The notes: a model not told the origin generated them from the letters alone. Counted from the stretch's first letter, positions 30,690 through 41,900 are shown. The stretch is DNA of 64,000 nucleotides from Notamacropus eugenii (GCF_028372415.1 NC_092878.1:26704903-26768902), one strand, 5' to 3'. Made by a program: numbers and translations.

Positions 30690-31500
30690 AACAGATACTG
30701 TCCAAATGAATACATCTAATTGTAATCTCTTAAATTTGAAGTCCGCATCACCAGTAGTCTCCTCGATATCTCTACCTAAATGTCCCAAAGACTTGTCAAC
30801 TCAATATGTCCAAAATAGAACTCATTACATTTCCCCCCAAAATCATGCAGCATCACCATCTTTCAGATCACTTAAGTTCATGATCTCAGGGTCATCTTTG
30901 TCTCTTCACTCTCTTAAACCCACCGTGTTGGGTGAAAGTTGCCAAGTCTTGTTGATTCTACCTCTTAAATGTCTCATCTATCTCCTCTCCACAGAATGTC
31001 TTTTTTTAAAAAGATAGACCTTTTTTTTTACTGATATCTTTTGTTTTTACACCACCCTATTATCTCTCTCCCTGCTCTCTGGTAGAAATCCATCATTTTT
31101 TCAAGTTCAGACTCTTGTTACCTCTTATCTAGAATACTGCAACAGCCTCCTAATTGGTCTCCATACTTTCAAACTCTTCCATCCAACACACATCTGCCAA
31201 ATTGATATTCTTTAAGTGTAAATCTGGGTCTGTCACTTCCCTAATGAAACATCTTCTGTAGTTCCCGATCGGCTCTGGAATAAAATTAATCGTCAGCATG
31301 GCATTTAAAGCCTTCCACAATCTGGTTCTTTATTTACCTTTGTAGTCATGTTTCACAGTACACACAATTCTCTGTTTCAGTAAAACTGGCACAATAGATA
31401 TAGTACACAATTTTCCCTCTCACTTCTATATCTTTGTACAAATGATCCACCATGTCTGAATTTCTCTTCATCCTCTCCTCTGATAGAATCCCAATTTTAA
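30690..31500 (+). repeat. L2 LINE (plus strand)
   Basis: 'caactcaatatgtccaaaat' (the 'cttaacatgtccaaaactga' part of L2), 'tcatctttgtctcttcactc', 'gaatactgcaacagcctcct' and 'aaagccttccacaatctggt'. A T-rich scrap of old L1 lies at about 31015-31090. Confidence 0.75.
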
Positions 31501-31568
31501 TATGTATATATGTTTATATGTATACGTACATACACATATACATACTTATAATTTATACGAATATAGAC

Positions 31569-31752
31569 CACTTAGCAGTAAAGGTATCAGGGTGCTCCAA
31601 ATAAACAATTTCATAGGATCATGTACCTAGAGGGGATTCACTGAGTCCAACAGTTAAAGTAACTGTGGCCCAGGTTAAGCTCAAGGTCTCAAAGGTAGTT
31701 AAATAACAGGGGGAGGATTTGAACCCAGATCCTGCAAACCCTGCAAATCCCA
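31569..31752 (+). repeat. Second copy of the block at 29913-30113
   Basis: 'cacttagcagtaaaggtatc', 'ccaaataaacaatttcatag' and 'gtccaacagttaaagtaact' are shared with 29913-30113. The inner part is MIR-like ('aggatttgaacccagatcct'); the first 45 bases are not. Confidence 0.6.
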
Positions 31753-32094
31753 ATTAATACACTTTGTACCATATTCCATCTTATTTCCTGTTTCCATCAT
31801 TTCTGCACTCTCAGAAAACAATGTCTTTTCTTAGTCTAACATTTCCTAACACTACCACCCTCCCTAGTGCTGAAAAGAAGGAAATGTTTCCATGTTGAGA
31901 AAAATTAAGCATCAACAGAGGATCATGGTAGTACAGTGGAAAAGGTTCTGCCTGACTTCCTTAAAGCACAGCTATCACCTCCTTCGTGAGGCAGCTAAAT
32001 AGTGGGATAGATAGACTGTTAATTAGCCCTGGAGTCAAAAAGATCTGAGACAAAAATGACTCAGACATTTAGAACTACTACTATTGCTTCCAGT

Positions 32095-32660
32095 CATCAT
32101 TGCTACCAGTTACAAATATCATCTCATTTTATTTTCACAACAACCCTGAGAGGTAGGTGCTAATATTATCCTTATTTTACAGTTAAGAGAATTGAGTCAG
32201 ACCAAAGTTAAGTGACTTTTCTGAGGCTGGATATGAACTGAGATTTTTCTCATTCTAGACCTAATACTCCAATTACTACTGTGACCCTGAACAAATCACT
32301 TAACTTCAATTTTCTCATCTGTAGAAATGGGGATAAAAAAACAATACACCTCCCATGGTTGTCATGTGGCTCAAATGGAATAATATTTGTAAAGCACTTT
32401 ACAAACTTTAAAAACACTATGTAGATGCCATGGAGCAAAAAGGGCCTTTTTTGACTTCCCTCTCCTAGTTTTTAGTAGTCTTTCTCTCTTACAGTTACTT
32501 TGCATGACTTTACGTGTGGCTTGTATTTATTTATCTATGTGGATGTCCTATCTCCTATAAGATTCACAAGGGAGGATGGGGAATTTTCCTTTTTGTCTTT
32601 GTACCTTCAACACCTAACACAGAAGATGCACAGAAATTGGACTGATAACTGTTGGTTGCA
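32095..32660. repeat. MIR (minus), CORE-SINE (plus) and L2 tail (plus)
   Basis: 32095-32265: 'cacaacaaccctgagaggta' and 'gaggctggatatgaactgag' (MIR, reverse). 32270-32440: 'tttctcatctgtagaaatgg' and 'tttgtaaagcactttacaaa' (CORE-SINE, forward). 32445-32660: L2-like ending 'caacacctaacacagaagat'. Confidence 0.55.
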
Positions 32661-33479
32661 GTAATTTGGACTGATTTTGTTTTCTAGGACCTGCCCTTCT
32701 TGGGAGAGCACTGCTTTGCAACTTGCCTATTGCATTACAAGAAATGAGCCAAATCAGTCTGGAGAATTCATTTGAGGCTCCCATCCCCTTCTCCCCCAGA
32801 CTCCATTTCCTCTCACTTGACTTAACCCTCTAGTTCTTCAGGATTAAAGCATCGCTGCTCATTTCTCTGAGACAAATCAAAAGGTTTTTTCTCCATCCCC
32901 ATCCATGCTATTCTGTGGGTAGTTCTGAAATGCATCAACACCTTTCCTTCCTATATGAGTGATCTGCACAAGGAAGGCAACTAAGTGTGGCAGAGCCCTT
33001 CTGGTCATAACTCTCCATTTCTAGTTCTACTGTCATTTGCCCCATGGACCTAAAGGTCCCATGGAGAAGTCTAGCCATAGTGGTCCCCACCCCAAGCTCT
33101 ATATAATCTTCCTCTCTGACTCTCCTTAAGTAGCTTTTTTGAAATTCATCTTCAGTCTTTCCCACTAACTAAATAGTGCTTGTGCCCTTGTCTTCTGCCC
33201 TTATCGCTTTCTGTAGCCTTCCCGATTGATGTCATCCATTCCTATGTTGTTAATAAAACTATTTTATCTCCTGGATGTATCTGCCTTCTGTTTAATCAAT
33301 TCTGTGGAAGGAAGGAATTTCTACTTGTTCTACTCATGCTCTACATAATTTTGCAGTGGAAGAACATTGTAAGTTGAAACAAAAAAAGATGTGGGATCTG
33401 GTACAGTCTCAACCATGTATTAACTCTGTGATGTTGAGCAAGACAAATGTCTCTGAGCCTCAGTTGCCTCATTTGTAAA
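32661..33479. other. No feature recognised
   Basis: Mostly unique-looking sequence. No splice-flanked open frame and no repeat that I can name. Confidence 0.4.
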
Positions 33480-33900
33480 GTAATGATTCAAGTTCAGTGA
33501 ACATTTTTTAAGTGCCAACTGTGGATAAGGTACTATGAATACAAATATGGATATGAACCTAGCTCTGCTTTTAAGCTTGGATCTTATGGGGGAAAGGACA
33601 AATACACACACACAAAAACAAAAATAAAACCCTACGATCTAAGAGAGAGGGAGAGAAAAACAAAGGGGTGGGGGGTAAAGAACTAGGAAAAGAAAAGGTG
33701 CTGTGAGAAGCAAGAGGTAGAAATCACTTATTTGGAAGGAACCCTGGGAAGACTATCTGGAGGAATTAACACTTAAAATGGACCTTGGAATGAATGAGTG
33801 AATGAAAAAGAATTTCAAGAATTTTGTATGTGCTAGATTTTGTATGTGCTAAACACTGGAAATACTAATACAAAATCTAAGGCAAGTCCCCACTCTCAAA
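33480..33900 (-). repeat. L2 LINE 3' region (minus strand)
   Basis: 'ttttttaagtgccaactgtg', 'gataaggtactatgaataca' and 'ttaacacttaaaatggacct' follow reverse-strand L2. A short CA run sits near 33605. Confidence 0.55.
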
Positions 33901-34047
33901 GAGCTAACCTTATGTTGGGAGGAGACCACACTCACACCCATCAGGGAAGTTGGTGGGATAGTGAATGGGGCCTGAAGAGAGTAGATTGACATGTACACTC
34001 CACCCAGTAGCCTTGATTTGATCAGTTTATGGTTCCAGCTAGGAAGC

Positions 34048-34296
34048 ATGGGGCAGCTAGATGGCAAAGTGGTTTGCAGTCAAGAGGACTGTCTTCTTCA
34101 GTTCAAATCTGGCAGGATTTAGCTGTGTGACAGGAACTATCTATGTGACTCTAGGCAAGTCACTTTACCCTGTTTGCCTCAGTCTCCTCATTTGTAAAAT
34201 GAGCCAGAGAAGGAAATGGCAAACCACTCCAAGTGTCTTCGCCAAGAAAAATCTCACAAGAGATCATGAAAGGTCAGCTATGACTGAACAATAACA
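34048..34296 (+). repeat. SINE with RTE/BovB-like 3' tail
   Basis: 'ggggcagctagatggcaaag' head, 'ggaaatggcaaaccactcca' and 'gtcagctatgactgaacaat' tail. Same type as 26706-26965. Confidence 0.8.
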
Positions 34297-34419
34297 TGGT
34301 TTCAGAGCTAGAGGAAGGAAAGAAGAATTGAAGGCATACATGAATAAATATGTGAATGTAAGTATTATCTAGGAGGCTGTGAATGAGATGATTAGAGAGG
34401 AGGGAGTGAAGACTGGAGG

Positions 34420-34560
34420 GAGCTTTCCATCAATAAATCAACAAGACTTTAGTAAGTTCTATGTTGCAGATATTGTGCTAGGTCCTGGGGCTACAAATAC
34501 AAAAATTGAAATAGTTATTTCTACCAGAGACAACTACACAAATAAATATATCTCATTGTC
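34420..34560 (-). repeat. L2 tail (minus strand)
   Basis: 'aatcaacaagactttagtaa' and 'attgtgctaggtcctggggc' with 'tacaaatacaaaa' are reverse-strand L2 3' end. Confidence 0.6.
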
Positions 34561-34653
34561 TCCGTTATCTGCCCCTTACATCATACAAATTCATCAATCA
34601 ATCATTTAGAAGGAGGGGGAGCTGGGAATTCAATTGATCAGACGTCTCTAGGT

Positions 34654-35245
34654 CAGACCTGCACAACTTTGCAGTAGGGAAGGGTCAAAATTAAAATAGG
34701 CTAAACTCCAGCCCTCTGGTAGGTTTTTAGTGGCTCACTTTCCAAGTAAAGATATAATTAATGATTAAACTATTTTGCAAATAAACCATATTTTTTAAAA
34801 AAAAATTTTAATTAACATCAATTAATGATACTTATTACTTAAGATTTTTATTTATTATAAAATCATATTAATGTTATAAAAATTACTTTGCTAAGCAGTA
34901 CAAGTTTTAATACATTTTTCAGGGTTATTTTTACTGTTTACATTTAGTAATGACCTAACACACAGAGAAAAGAAACAACTCAATCCAATTAGACTAGAAA
35001 CAGACTGATAATGGTTGGTTGCCTGGGGTCATGTGGCAAACAGAAGAGAGTTCCCAGTGCCAAACCACCGGCCAAATTACATGATGGGCACGATAGTAAC
35101 TGTGGAAGGTTAAGGATTGAGGGGGCACAGACAAAACACTCGTTACAGCTTTACTTTCTTTTACATCCTCTACATTTTTTGTGGGCAGCCAGAAATCCTT
35201 TGGTGGGCTAGAAGTGACCCAAGGGTCATGTGTTCTGCAGGTCTG
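34654..35245. mobile_element. Complete non-autonomous hAT (Charlie-like) DNA transposon
   Basis: A 592-bp element bounded by a perfect 8-bp TSD, ctctaggt (34646-34653 and 35246-35253), as hAT elements make. The terminal inverted repeat is cagacctgcacaac at the left and the reverse complement of cagacctgcagaac at the right, 13 of 14 matching. The right end carries 'gggctagaagtgacccaagg', typical of Charlie-type termini. The interior is AT-rich with no transposase frame, so it would have been moved by an autonomous relative in trans. Confidence 0.88.
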
Positions 35246-35454
35246 CTCTAGGTCAACCCTTGCTACACACACTGTTTTAATTTAACTGGAAGAACAAAAT
35301 CCAGGTAGATGAGAGAGAACTAAGAGGTATACAGTTTGGTTATCTAATCCCATTAAATTGTGAGGTACTGTCTTTTGCTTTTTTTTTACATTCTAGGAGC
35401 TTAGCACAATACCTGGCACATAGACTCTTAATAAATGACTGGTTGGAATGTAGA

Positions 35455-36365
35455 CTATTATATCACAGATTTGAAACTGGGAAGGACCTCATCTAGTCCA
35501 ACCTTCTCATTTTACAGATGAGGAAAGTGAGACCAAGAAATATTCAGTGTCACGCATCAAGTCTGAGACTACACAGGTAATGACAGAGGTGGAATTCAAA
35601 TCCTAGACCCATTATTCCAAATCTTGTTTTCTTTCCTGTGTAAGGGGAAATAGTATGAATGTATGTCAGTCAGTGCAGAGAAAAAAATGTGCACTGGAAT
35701 CCTGTAGGATTGTTGTGATGCCCAAACAAGATAACGTGTAAGGACTTAGAAAATTTTAAAGTTATTATCATTTCTAAGTGTGCTTGCATGTTCTGCAGGG
35801 GCATGACTGCTCTCATACTAGATGGAGGGATGGTTTTTCTCCAATCTGAATGGAAGGCTGTTTTTCAGTAGAGATGAGGGAGAATCGTCTGTTGATTTGC
35901 AACTGAGGAGCATCCTGTGCTCCCTATTTCATTCAGCCACGCAGGTTGATGTGCCGACTTTCTTGAAATCAATGGAGCCCTGCTCTCTGGAAAGAAAGTC
36001 CTTGGGTTCCTGAGATGCAGATTCTAGCTCCTGGTTACAACTGGGGATGCTTCTGTTGTTTCTGCCTTCTTATTAACCATCCCTATGTGTTTTGTAAAAT
36101 TTATCATGCTGTATTAATAATCATTCAGTGAGGGTGAGAACTATCCCTGTTTTACAGAGAGGGAACTGGAAGATACAGAGAGGTTAATCAACTGGCCTAT
36201 GGTTATAGTGCTAGCAAGTACCAGTTTTAACTCAGATCATATGATCACAGACTCAGAGCTAGAAGTGACTTCTAAGCTGAGAGGCCATGAGCTCCAGTTC
36301 CATTATACAGATGAGGGATTTCCCCAGGGTCAGGATTTGAACTCTAGCCTTCTCCCTTCTGCAAA
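35455..36365 (-). repeat. MIR relatives (minus strand) around an unassigned stretch
   Basis: 35455-35640 has 'cattttacagatgaggaaag'. 36100-36240 has 'ccctgttttacagagaggga'. 36245-36365 has 'ccattatacagatgagggat'. Between 35641 and 36095 I see nothing assignable. Confidence 0.55.
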
Positions 36366-36734
36366 TACATGCACTGTTTTTCCTCTGTTGTTCCACCACT
36401 TGCTGCATTGGGAAAGAACATACATGTTTAGTGGCTTGCCCATGAACCTCACTCAGAACTGTTGCATTGGGGCTGGGGAGGGATTTAATGGCAGTGCCTG
36501 GAATAGGAAGCCCCACCACTACTTGTAAACCCCCAAGAGCAGCTCTAGGTCTGGGAAATGATCCCATTGACAGTAATGGAGGCATACTATGTGTTACATG
36601 GTTTAGTCACTGCCAAAAAAGGGGGGGGGGGGATGAAAACCCCAGATTTTCTAATTTCTAGATTAATCTCATTTCCTTATTTTGTTCAACAAAAATTATT
36701 GAGTTGCATACTATGTATAGGACATTACTAAGAG
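36366..36734. other. No feature recognised; G-run
   Basis: Unassigned sequence with a short poly-G run at 36621-36632. Confidence 0.4.
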
Positions 36735-37151
36735 GAAGAAGGTGAGATAAATTGATTGTTAAAGTAGAAAATACTGTTGGGCAAGTTGTCTCAAAGATCG
36801 GATAAATTGTCTTATTTTTTTGTGTTAAAGGTATTGCGAATATCTTTTTTACTGAGACTCGGGGCAAAAGTGCAAACGATGCGGATGAAAGGCTAAATGG
36901 TTTTCTTTTATCTTTCTGGGTTAAAGGTATTGCAAATATTTTTTTATTGAGACTTGAGGCAAAACTGCAACAGAGGAGGAGAGCAGGCTAAATTACCTTC
37001 TTTTATCTTTCTGCGTGAAAAGTATCATAGGTTTGTTTTTTTTACTGAAACTTGAGGCAAAATTGCAACAGATGCGGAAGGGAAGTTAAATTGTTTCATT
37101 TGTCTGTGCTGGAAGGAGGGTAAACAGCTTTTACTGAAACAAAATTGCCAC
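36735..37151 (-). repeat. About 95-bp tandem array directly downstream of tRNA-Ser
   Basis: Four and a half units. The landmark 'actga(g/a)ac' recurs at 36773 (degraded), 36851, 36946, 37044 and 37133, spacings 78, 95, 98 and 89. Each unit also has 'ttaaaggtattgc' and 'cttttatctttctg' blocks and ends in a segment such as 'gcaacagatgcggaaggga' that resembles the tRNA's own 3' end, gccaccgacgaggatggga (14 of 19). On the minus strand every unit offers a TTTT run (within gcaaaa on the + strand), so the array places spare Pol III terminators behind the tRNA. Confidence 0.8.
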
Positions 37152-37233
37152 CGACGAGGATGGGATTCGAACCCACGCGTGCAGAGCACAATGGATTAGC
37201 AGTCCATCGCCTTAACCACTCGGCCACCTCGTC
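37152..37233 (-). tRNA. tRNA-Ser (anticodon GCT)
   Basis: 82-nt type II tRNA with a long variable arm, no intron and no encoded CCA. The acceptor stem pairs GACGAGG with CCTCGTC, and the discriminator base is G (37152). Anticodon GCT is at 37198-37200, read on the minus strand in the loop context GACTGCTAATCC. The A box (TGGCCGAGTGG, 37216-37226) and B box (GGTTCGAATCC, 37163-37173) match the Pol III consensus. It decodes AGC/AGU serine codons. A TTTT terminator lies 8 nt downstream (+ strand aaaa, 37141-37144). It agrees with the human tRNA-Ser(GCT) as I remember it. Confidence 0.97.
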
Positions 37234-37239
37234 GCAGAA

Positions 37240-37790
37240 GTCTACAGCTTCCTGGCAGCTATAGGGAATATACTCGTCTGGGCGGTGACGTACAGCTACG
37301 GAAGCCGCCATGCTGTACGGATGACTACCGTGATCCTCCATACCTCGTTCCAACCAGCAGGTGTCTCCGTTTAAAAAAAAAAAAAACCTGAAGAAAGTGG
37401 CGGCCGCCATACTGTACGGAATGCCCTGCGAGGGAAAGCCCGCTCTCTGGGTAATTAAGGTGGACGCAGAAAATAAAAAGACGGATGAGAAGTGAAGGTA
37501 AGGGAGAATAAGAAAACGGAACCGCCTGCTCCAAAATGAGCGGCGTCACCAGGTTGGATTTGATGCCTGCGGCTGAGATAAAGGAAGGGGAGGGGGCGGG
37601 GCTAAGGTTGCGTCGCGTCCCAGGCGCGCAGGCGCGGCTTGTGCGCCTGCGCAGCGCGAGGCGGTTAGATTTGAACCGCCGCGCTGAGGCAGCTGCGGCT
37701 CTGAGGCCGCCGCTTAGCGCCCGCCTGAGCCGAACCCCGCCGCGAGCGGCCTGAGGGGATGAGTAGGCCGACCGGTGGGCCCCGGGGGGT
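37240..37790 (+). promoter_or_regulatory. KNL1: KNL1 promoter / CpG island with probable non-coding exon 1
   Basis: CpG-dense region. Visible elements: two copies of GCCGCCATRCTGTACGG (37304-37320 and 37403-37419) whose first eight bases fit a reverse YY1 site; a GC box (ggggcgggg, 37592-37600); an NRF1-like tgcgcctgcgca (37642-37653); and a CDE/CHR-like arrangement, GGCGG (37660-37664) then TTTGAA (37670-37675). The latter lies in an inverted repeat GGCGGTT...AACCGCC. CHR elements are typical of G2/M genes such as KNL1. Exon 1 probably starts near 37.65 kb; its donor site cannot be decided. Confidence 0.7.
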
Positions 37791-39442
37791 CGGGCGAAGG
37801 AATGGTCTCTGAGTCCCCGGATGCCTGAGGGTTTCCTTGTCGTGAGTGGATTCCCCTTCGCGAGGGGGAGCGCGGGAGGGCGGGGCCGCCCCCGCCGGGG
37901 CCTCCTCTCCTCAGGTAGGCCTCGAGCCCGGCGCCAATAGCTGAACCCACCCCTCCCCCCTTCTTCCCCTCCAGATGGGGAAACTGAGGCCCGGAAGCTC
38001 CACCAGGCGGGGCTGTCAGTCACTGATCGCACCCCCCAACGCCCCCCCAGAGCAGACGTCGTCCTGACTGCTTAGCGTTCACGTTTAGGGTACCTGGGTT
38101 CGAAAGTCCGTCTCCCGCGGCGCCTAGCACGGTGCCCGACCTCCTCCGCCCCACCCCCGCCTCCCCCGGCACTTCCTGCTTGCTGGCTGATTGATTGATG
38201 GATAGGGAGCGCAGTTCTGTTTTAGGGAGACTGTGAGCCAGCCCAGAATGGGCCCCGGGCCTGGGGGTGTCCGGCCTGGACAGGAGAAGCCTGGCGGTGG
38301 GGGGGGGGGGGGGGCAGAGAGCTTGGCCGACCCTTTCTCCCGCATTCCCACTGTCCTGCCTGGTGGGGTGGGCCAGAGGGGCCGACTTGGACACCGGTGT
38401 CAGGACCGTCTTAGAGTGGAATCTGGACAGCAGCGAGGACTGGGCACGGACGTTTGCTCCCCCTCCTTTAGAAGGGGTGCCCTTGAGTGGTGGTCAGCTG
38501 TCCGAGGCGCGAACGGATTCCTGGGTGGCCGCAGTACCGTTTTTGGTGGGTCTGAACTAGCCATAAAAGAGTGCGGCTCATCCGTGGGAAAGTCTGGAAG
38601 GGGAGTGAGGTGAGATGGAGCAGGTGGATTGGGAATCAAGGAGCCAGAAGCCTTGGGAGTGGTTGGGGTCTCTGCTTTATTGCTTCCTAATAGGAGGAAT
38701 TCAGGTTCTGCATTTGATCGATTCTGGCCCAGGTAAGAGGCCAGTAGTGGTTGTACCGCGGTCTAAGTGGGACTTCAGTAAGTATTGGACTTGATAATCA
38801 ATTTAAGATGGAGTTTGAGGACCATTCTTCTGTTGGGTATACGCAGCTGGCCAGAGTAGTGTCTCCCCTAACAGTGTTGTTGATCAGTTTGTGTTGTTAT
38901 GTATCCGCTTCATTGGTAATGAAGCTTGTGACCTGCTTATGGACCACAGACGAGTACATCAGGGAAGACAGGAATCCAATCTAAAATAGCCTCTGAGCGT
39001 GGATTTACATGAGGAGACATTGCCTGGCAGAGTGCGTGGAAATGGCCTGGGCCTGGATTTGAGTCTTGCCTTAGATCCGTATTGGCTTGGTGACCTTGGG
39101 CAGATCTCTTAACCTTTCCTGATAACTTCCCAAAGATTCTAGTTGAAGAGTGGGTTAGGGTTGGCTGGAGTAGTTTCCTTACCAGAAGTTGCCTATACAA
39201 GTGAAAAACAAGTAGAACTGCATGCCTGCTCTTTGTAAGTGTGGGTCTGTTGTGTGTAGGGTTAATGGAAAAGGGTCGATATTTGATGAGTATGTCCTAG
39301 GTGTGTTGTTTACTCTTGACAGTTCTCTCTCCTTTTTAACTCAGTTGTTTTAATCACAGTATCCAAAAGACATGAGTGGAGCATCCCGGGCTAGTTGTAA
39401 TGTAGTAGATGCCATGAAGAGTTAAGGACAGTATATAATAAG
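37791..39442 (+). other. KNL1: KNL1 intron 1, proximal part
   Basis: GC-rich to about 38.7 kb (poly-G run 38299-38314), then ordinary intron. A MIR-like SINE on the + strand sits near 39030-39180 ('ggtgaccttgggcagatctc'). A GT microsatellite follows at 39444-39482. No coding exon seen. Confidence 0.5.

Positions 39443-39443
<1 letters not shown>

Positions 39444-39482
<39 letters not shown>
39444..39482 (+). repeat. (GT)n microsatellite
   Basis: Thirty-nine bases of GT repeat. Confidence 0.95.
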
Positions 39483-39486
<4 letters not shown>

Positions 39487-40205
39487 TAGAGTATAAAAAG
39501 GTTATTTAATCATGGTAGTAATGAAGAATTATGAGACCATATAGCGTTAATTTGATATGGGGAATATTAATGCCATTGGCAGATTAGGAAGAAAAATAAA
39601 AGGTTTAGGTCCATCTAACTGATATTTAATTGTCTTGGATGGTATTTTATCCCAGAAGTTTATTGTTTTTTATTGATGTTCTATTATAACTGGAGAAGGA
39701 TTTTTCAGGGTATTTTTTTTTAGGGGTGGGGGAGGGGGCTTTGTTAGTTTGAATTTTTGATAAACCATTCATGACTGTTGAGAATGATTGTCAGAGTTGA
39801 AAAGAATAAGTAGTAGCTAATTAAAAAGCGTTTAGGAAGTATAAATGAACAATTATTGTATTTAAAAGTCAAATAATGAGAAATATGAAGAAAAATCAGC
39901 ATAAAAGCAAAGCCTGAATGTGAATAGAAAATTTTGATTAATAATGATTTAGACATAACTTTAGCTTCAGAAAAAAGCTGTTTCTCAGGCTCTTTGTTAA
40001 ATTTAATTTGGTAATGCAATATTCTGGAGATGTCTTTTGATATCAAAAGATTTTGAAACTATACTAGCGATTATTATTTCTTTAACCAGAACATAACCTA
40101 ATCTTGATTGAGCATTGAGTGCTACTATGAAAGATATATGTATGCACACATGTATATGCATATATTATGTATATATGCACATATATACATATATGGGAGG
40201 GTTGC
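39483..40205. other. KNL1 intron 1, nothing recognised
   Basis: AT-rich intron sequence, with a short TATG-type microsatellite at about 40137-40195. Confidence 0.45.
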
Positions 40206-40209
40206 TGTG

Positions 40210-40420
40210 ATGGGAATTTGGCTGCAAGACTATTAGTAAAAATGACACTTACTCTGGAGTTAGAGGACCTGATTCCTGCCCTATACCCTTACTATCTGTG
40301 TCACTTAACCTTCATGGGCATGAGTTTTGCCCTCTGTAAAACGAGGGGATTGGACTAGATAGATGGCCTCTGAGGTCTTTTCCAGTTTTAAATCTATACT
40401 TCTATAATTTAGCCTTCTTG
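40210..40420 (+). repeat. MIR-like SINE
   Basis: 'gttagaggacctgattcctg', 'ttcatgggcatgagttttgc' and 'tagatggcctctgaggtctt' follow the MIR-relative order. Confidence 0.5.
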
Positions 40421-40449
40421 GAGCTGCTATATTTTGAAATGAACCTCAA

Positions 40450-41900
40450 AATAATTTAACAGCTATTTATTATATATCTACCATATGTTCAGGCTCTGTG
40501 CTAGTTGTTGTGATACAAAGAAAAAAGAAATAGTCCTTGCCCTTGAAGAACTTATTTCTCCTGGGGGGGGAGGGGCGGGGGTCTGTGGGGGAAAGGCAAC
40601 ATATACAGATAAATAAAATAAATGCAAACTTGATGTGGAGAAAGTACTAATAAATGGGAAAATCAGGAGAGTCATTATGAAGGAGGAGGATCATAACTAA
40701 GGATTTTAAGCTGAGTTAAACTAGAGATTCTAGGTTTGGTAGGTATGAAGAAGTGTATTCTAGAAATGAGGGACTACTTCTGCAGATGCAGAGAGGCAAA
40801 GGATGAAATATATATGTACAGTGAAGAAAAGCAGGCCAGTTTGACTGGAATGAAGAGTGCATGAAGGTGAGTAGTATGAAGTAAAACTGGATAGGTGAAA
40901 GCCAATTTATGGAAGACTTGGAAATTTTGTGTTTTACCTCAGAAGCAATAGGGAGGCACTAGAAATTTTTGACTAGAGAAATGACAGGATTGGATTTATG
41001 TTTTAGAAATATCAATTTTGGATTTCTGGGTCATGTAAGCAGCAAGATGGTGGACTAGACTTTTTTTTTCTGACCTCTGCAGCCTCTTAGGCCTTTCCAC
41101 AAAAGAGGTTTTGCACTAAAGATAAAGCAACTTCCATGGTCTGTTTCCATGGTCTGGGGTACCTAGAATTCAAAGGAAGATTTAAAAATTCCCCCAAAAC
41201 CCAGGAACTAAGGCTTACAAAACCTGAGCTCACTCAGTGTCCTTCCTCCTACCATGCTACTGGCAGCTAGGCTGCACTAGTGAACCCAAGAACCTGACAC
41301 CAGCTTACATCAAAATCCGCCCCTGGACCCCATTCTTCACTCCCTCTTTCCAGTGCCATCGAGACTGTCAGCACTGGGCTGAGAAAGTTCACTTGGCCAC
41401 AGCCCTTTAAGGGTAAAAGCCTGCCAGAGGCTGCAACCTAGAAGCACTAGTGCTGCCATAACAAGTTCTGCCAGTTCCAAGGGAAGCACGGTGTGAATTG
41501 GTGGTCCTAGATCGTAGAACAGAGAAACAGAGAGAGTGGGATAAGTTACCAGGAGGACATTATGCATGTGGAGAGCTGTGTAGCACTCCATCAAACCTAA
41601 GAGAACAATATAGCTAGAACCAGCTGGGGCAAGTTCTGAGCACCTAAAAGGCACCAGTTCTAGCTATACTGAATGAATTGAACTGAATGCAGAGAGAGGG
41701 GTGGTGAAGAGAAATGAAGACTTTACATTTGATGGGGTCTGGAGGATTTGGTTTTTGCAAAGTCTACTTGTCCTGGGAGTGAGGTGGAGTTGGAACTTTT
41801 GAGGTTAAGTGGCACCTGGTGGAGTAGGAGAGTATGGGCACAGGGAGATTTCCAGACAAATGTAAAGGAAAAGGTTCACAAGAGAATATAGATCAGGCGG
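40450..41900 (-). repeat. L2 (minus strand) split by an L1-like 5' UTR
   Basis: 40450-41030 is reverse-strand L2 ('gctctgtgctagttgttgtg', 'gatgcagagaggcaaaggat', 'atttatggaagacttggaaa'). At about 41031 it gives way to 'cagcaagatggtggactaga', the typical start of a marsupial L1/HAL1 5' UTR, to about 41690. L2-like text then resumes. The inserted piece shows no ORF1 and its family is not certain. Confidence 0.5.

Noticed and set aside
36735-37151. CRISPR-like array
   Set aside because: Units are whole-length homologous without unique spacers, and the genome is mammalian.
37491-37503. Splice donor gaag|gtaagg as the end of KNL1 exon 1
   Set aside because: Good consensus but upstream of the likely start-site elements; cannot be decided without transcripts.
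37325-38032. 235-aa minus-strand open frame upstream of KNL1
   Set aside because: Covers the CpG island and has no protein-like conservation that I recognise; low stop density explains it.
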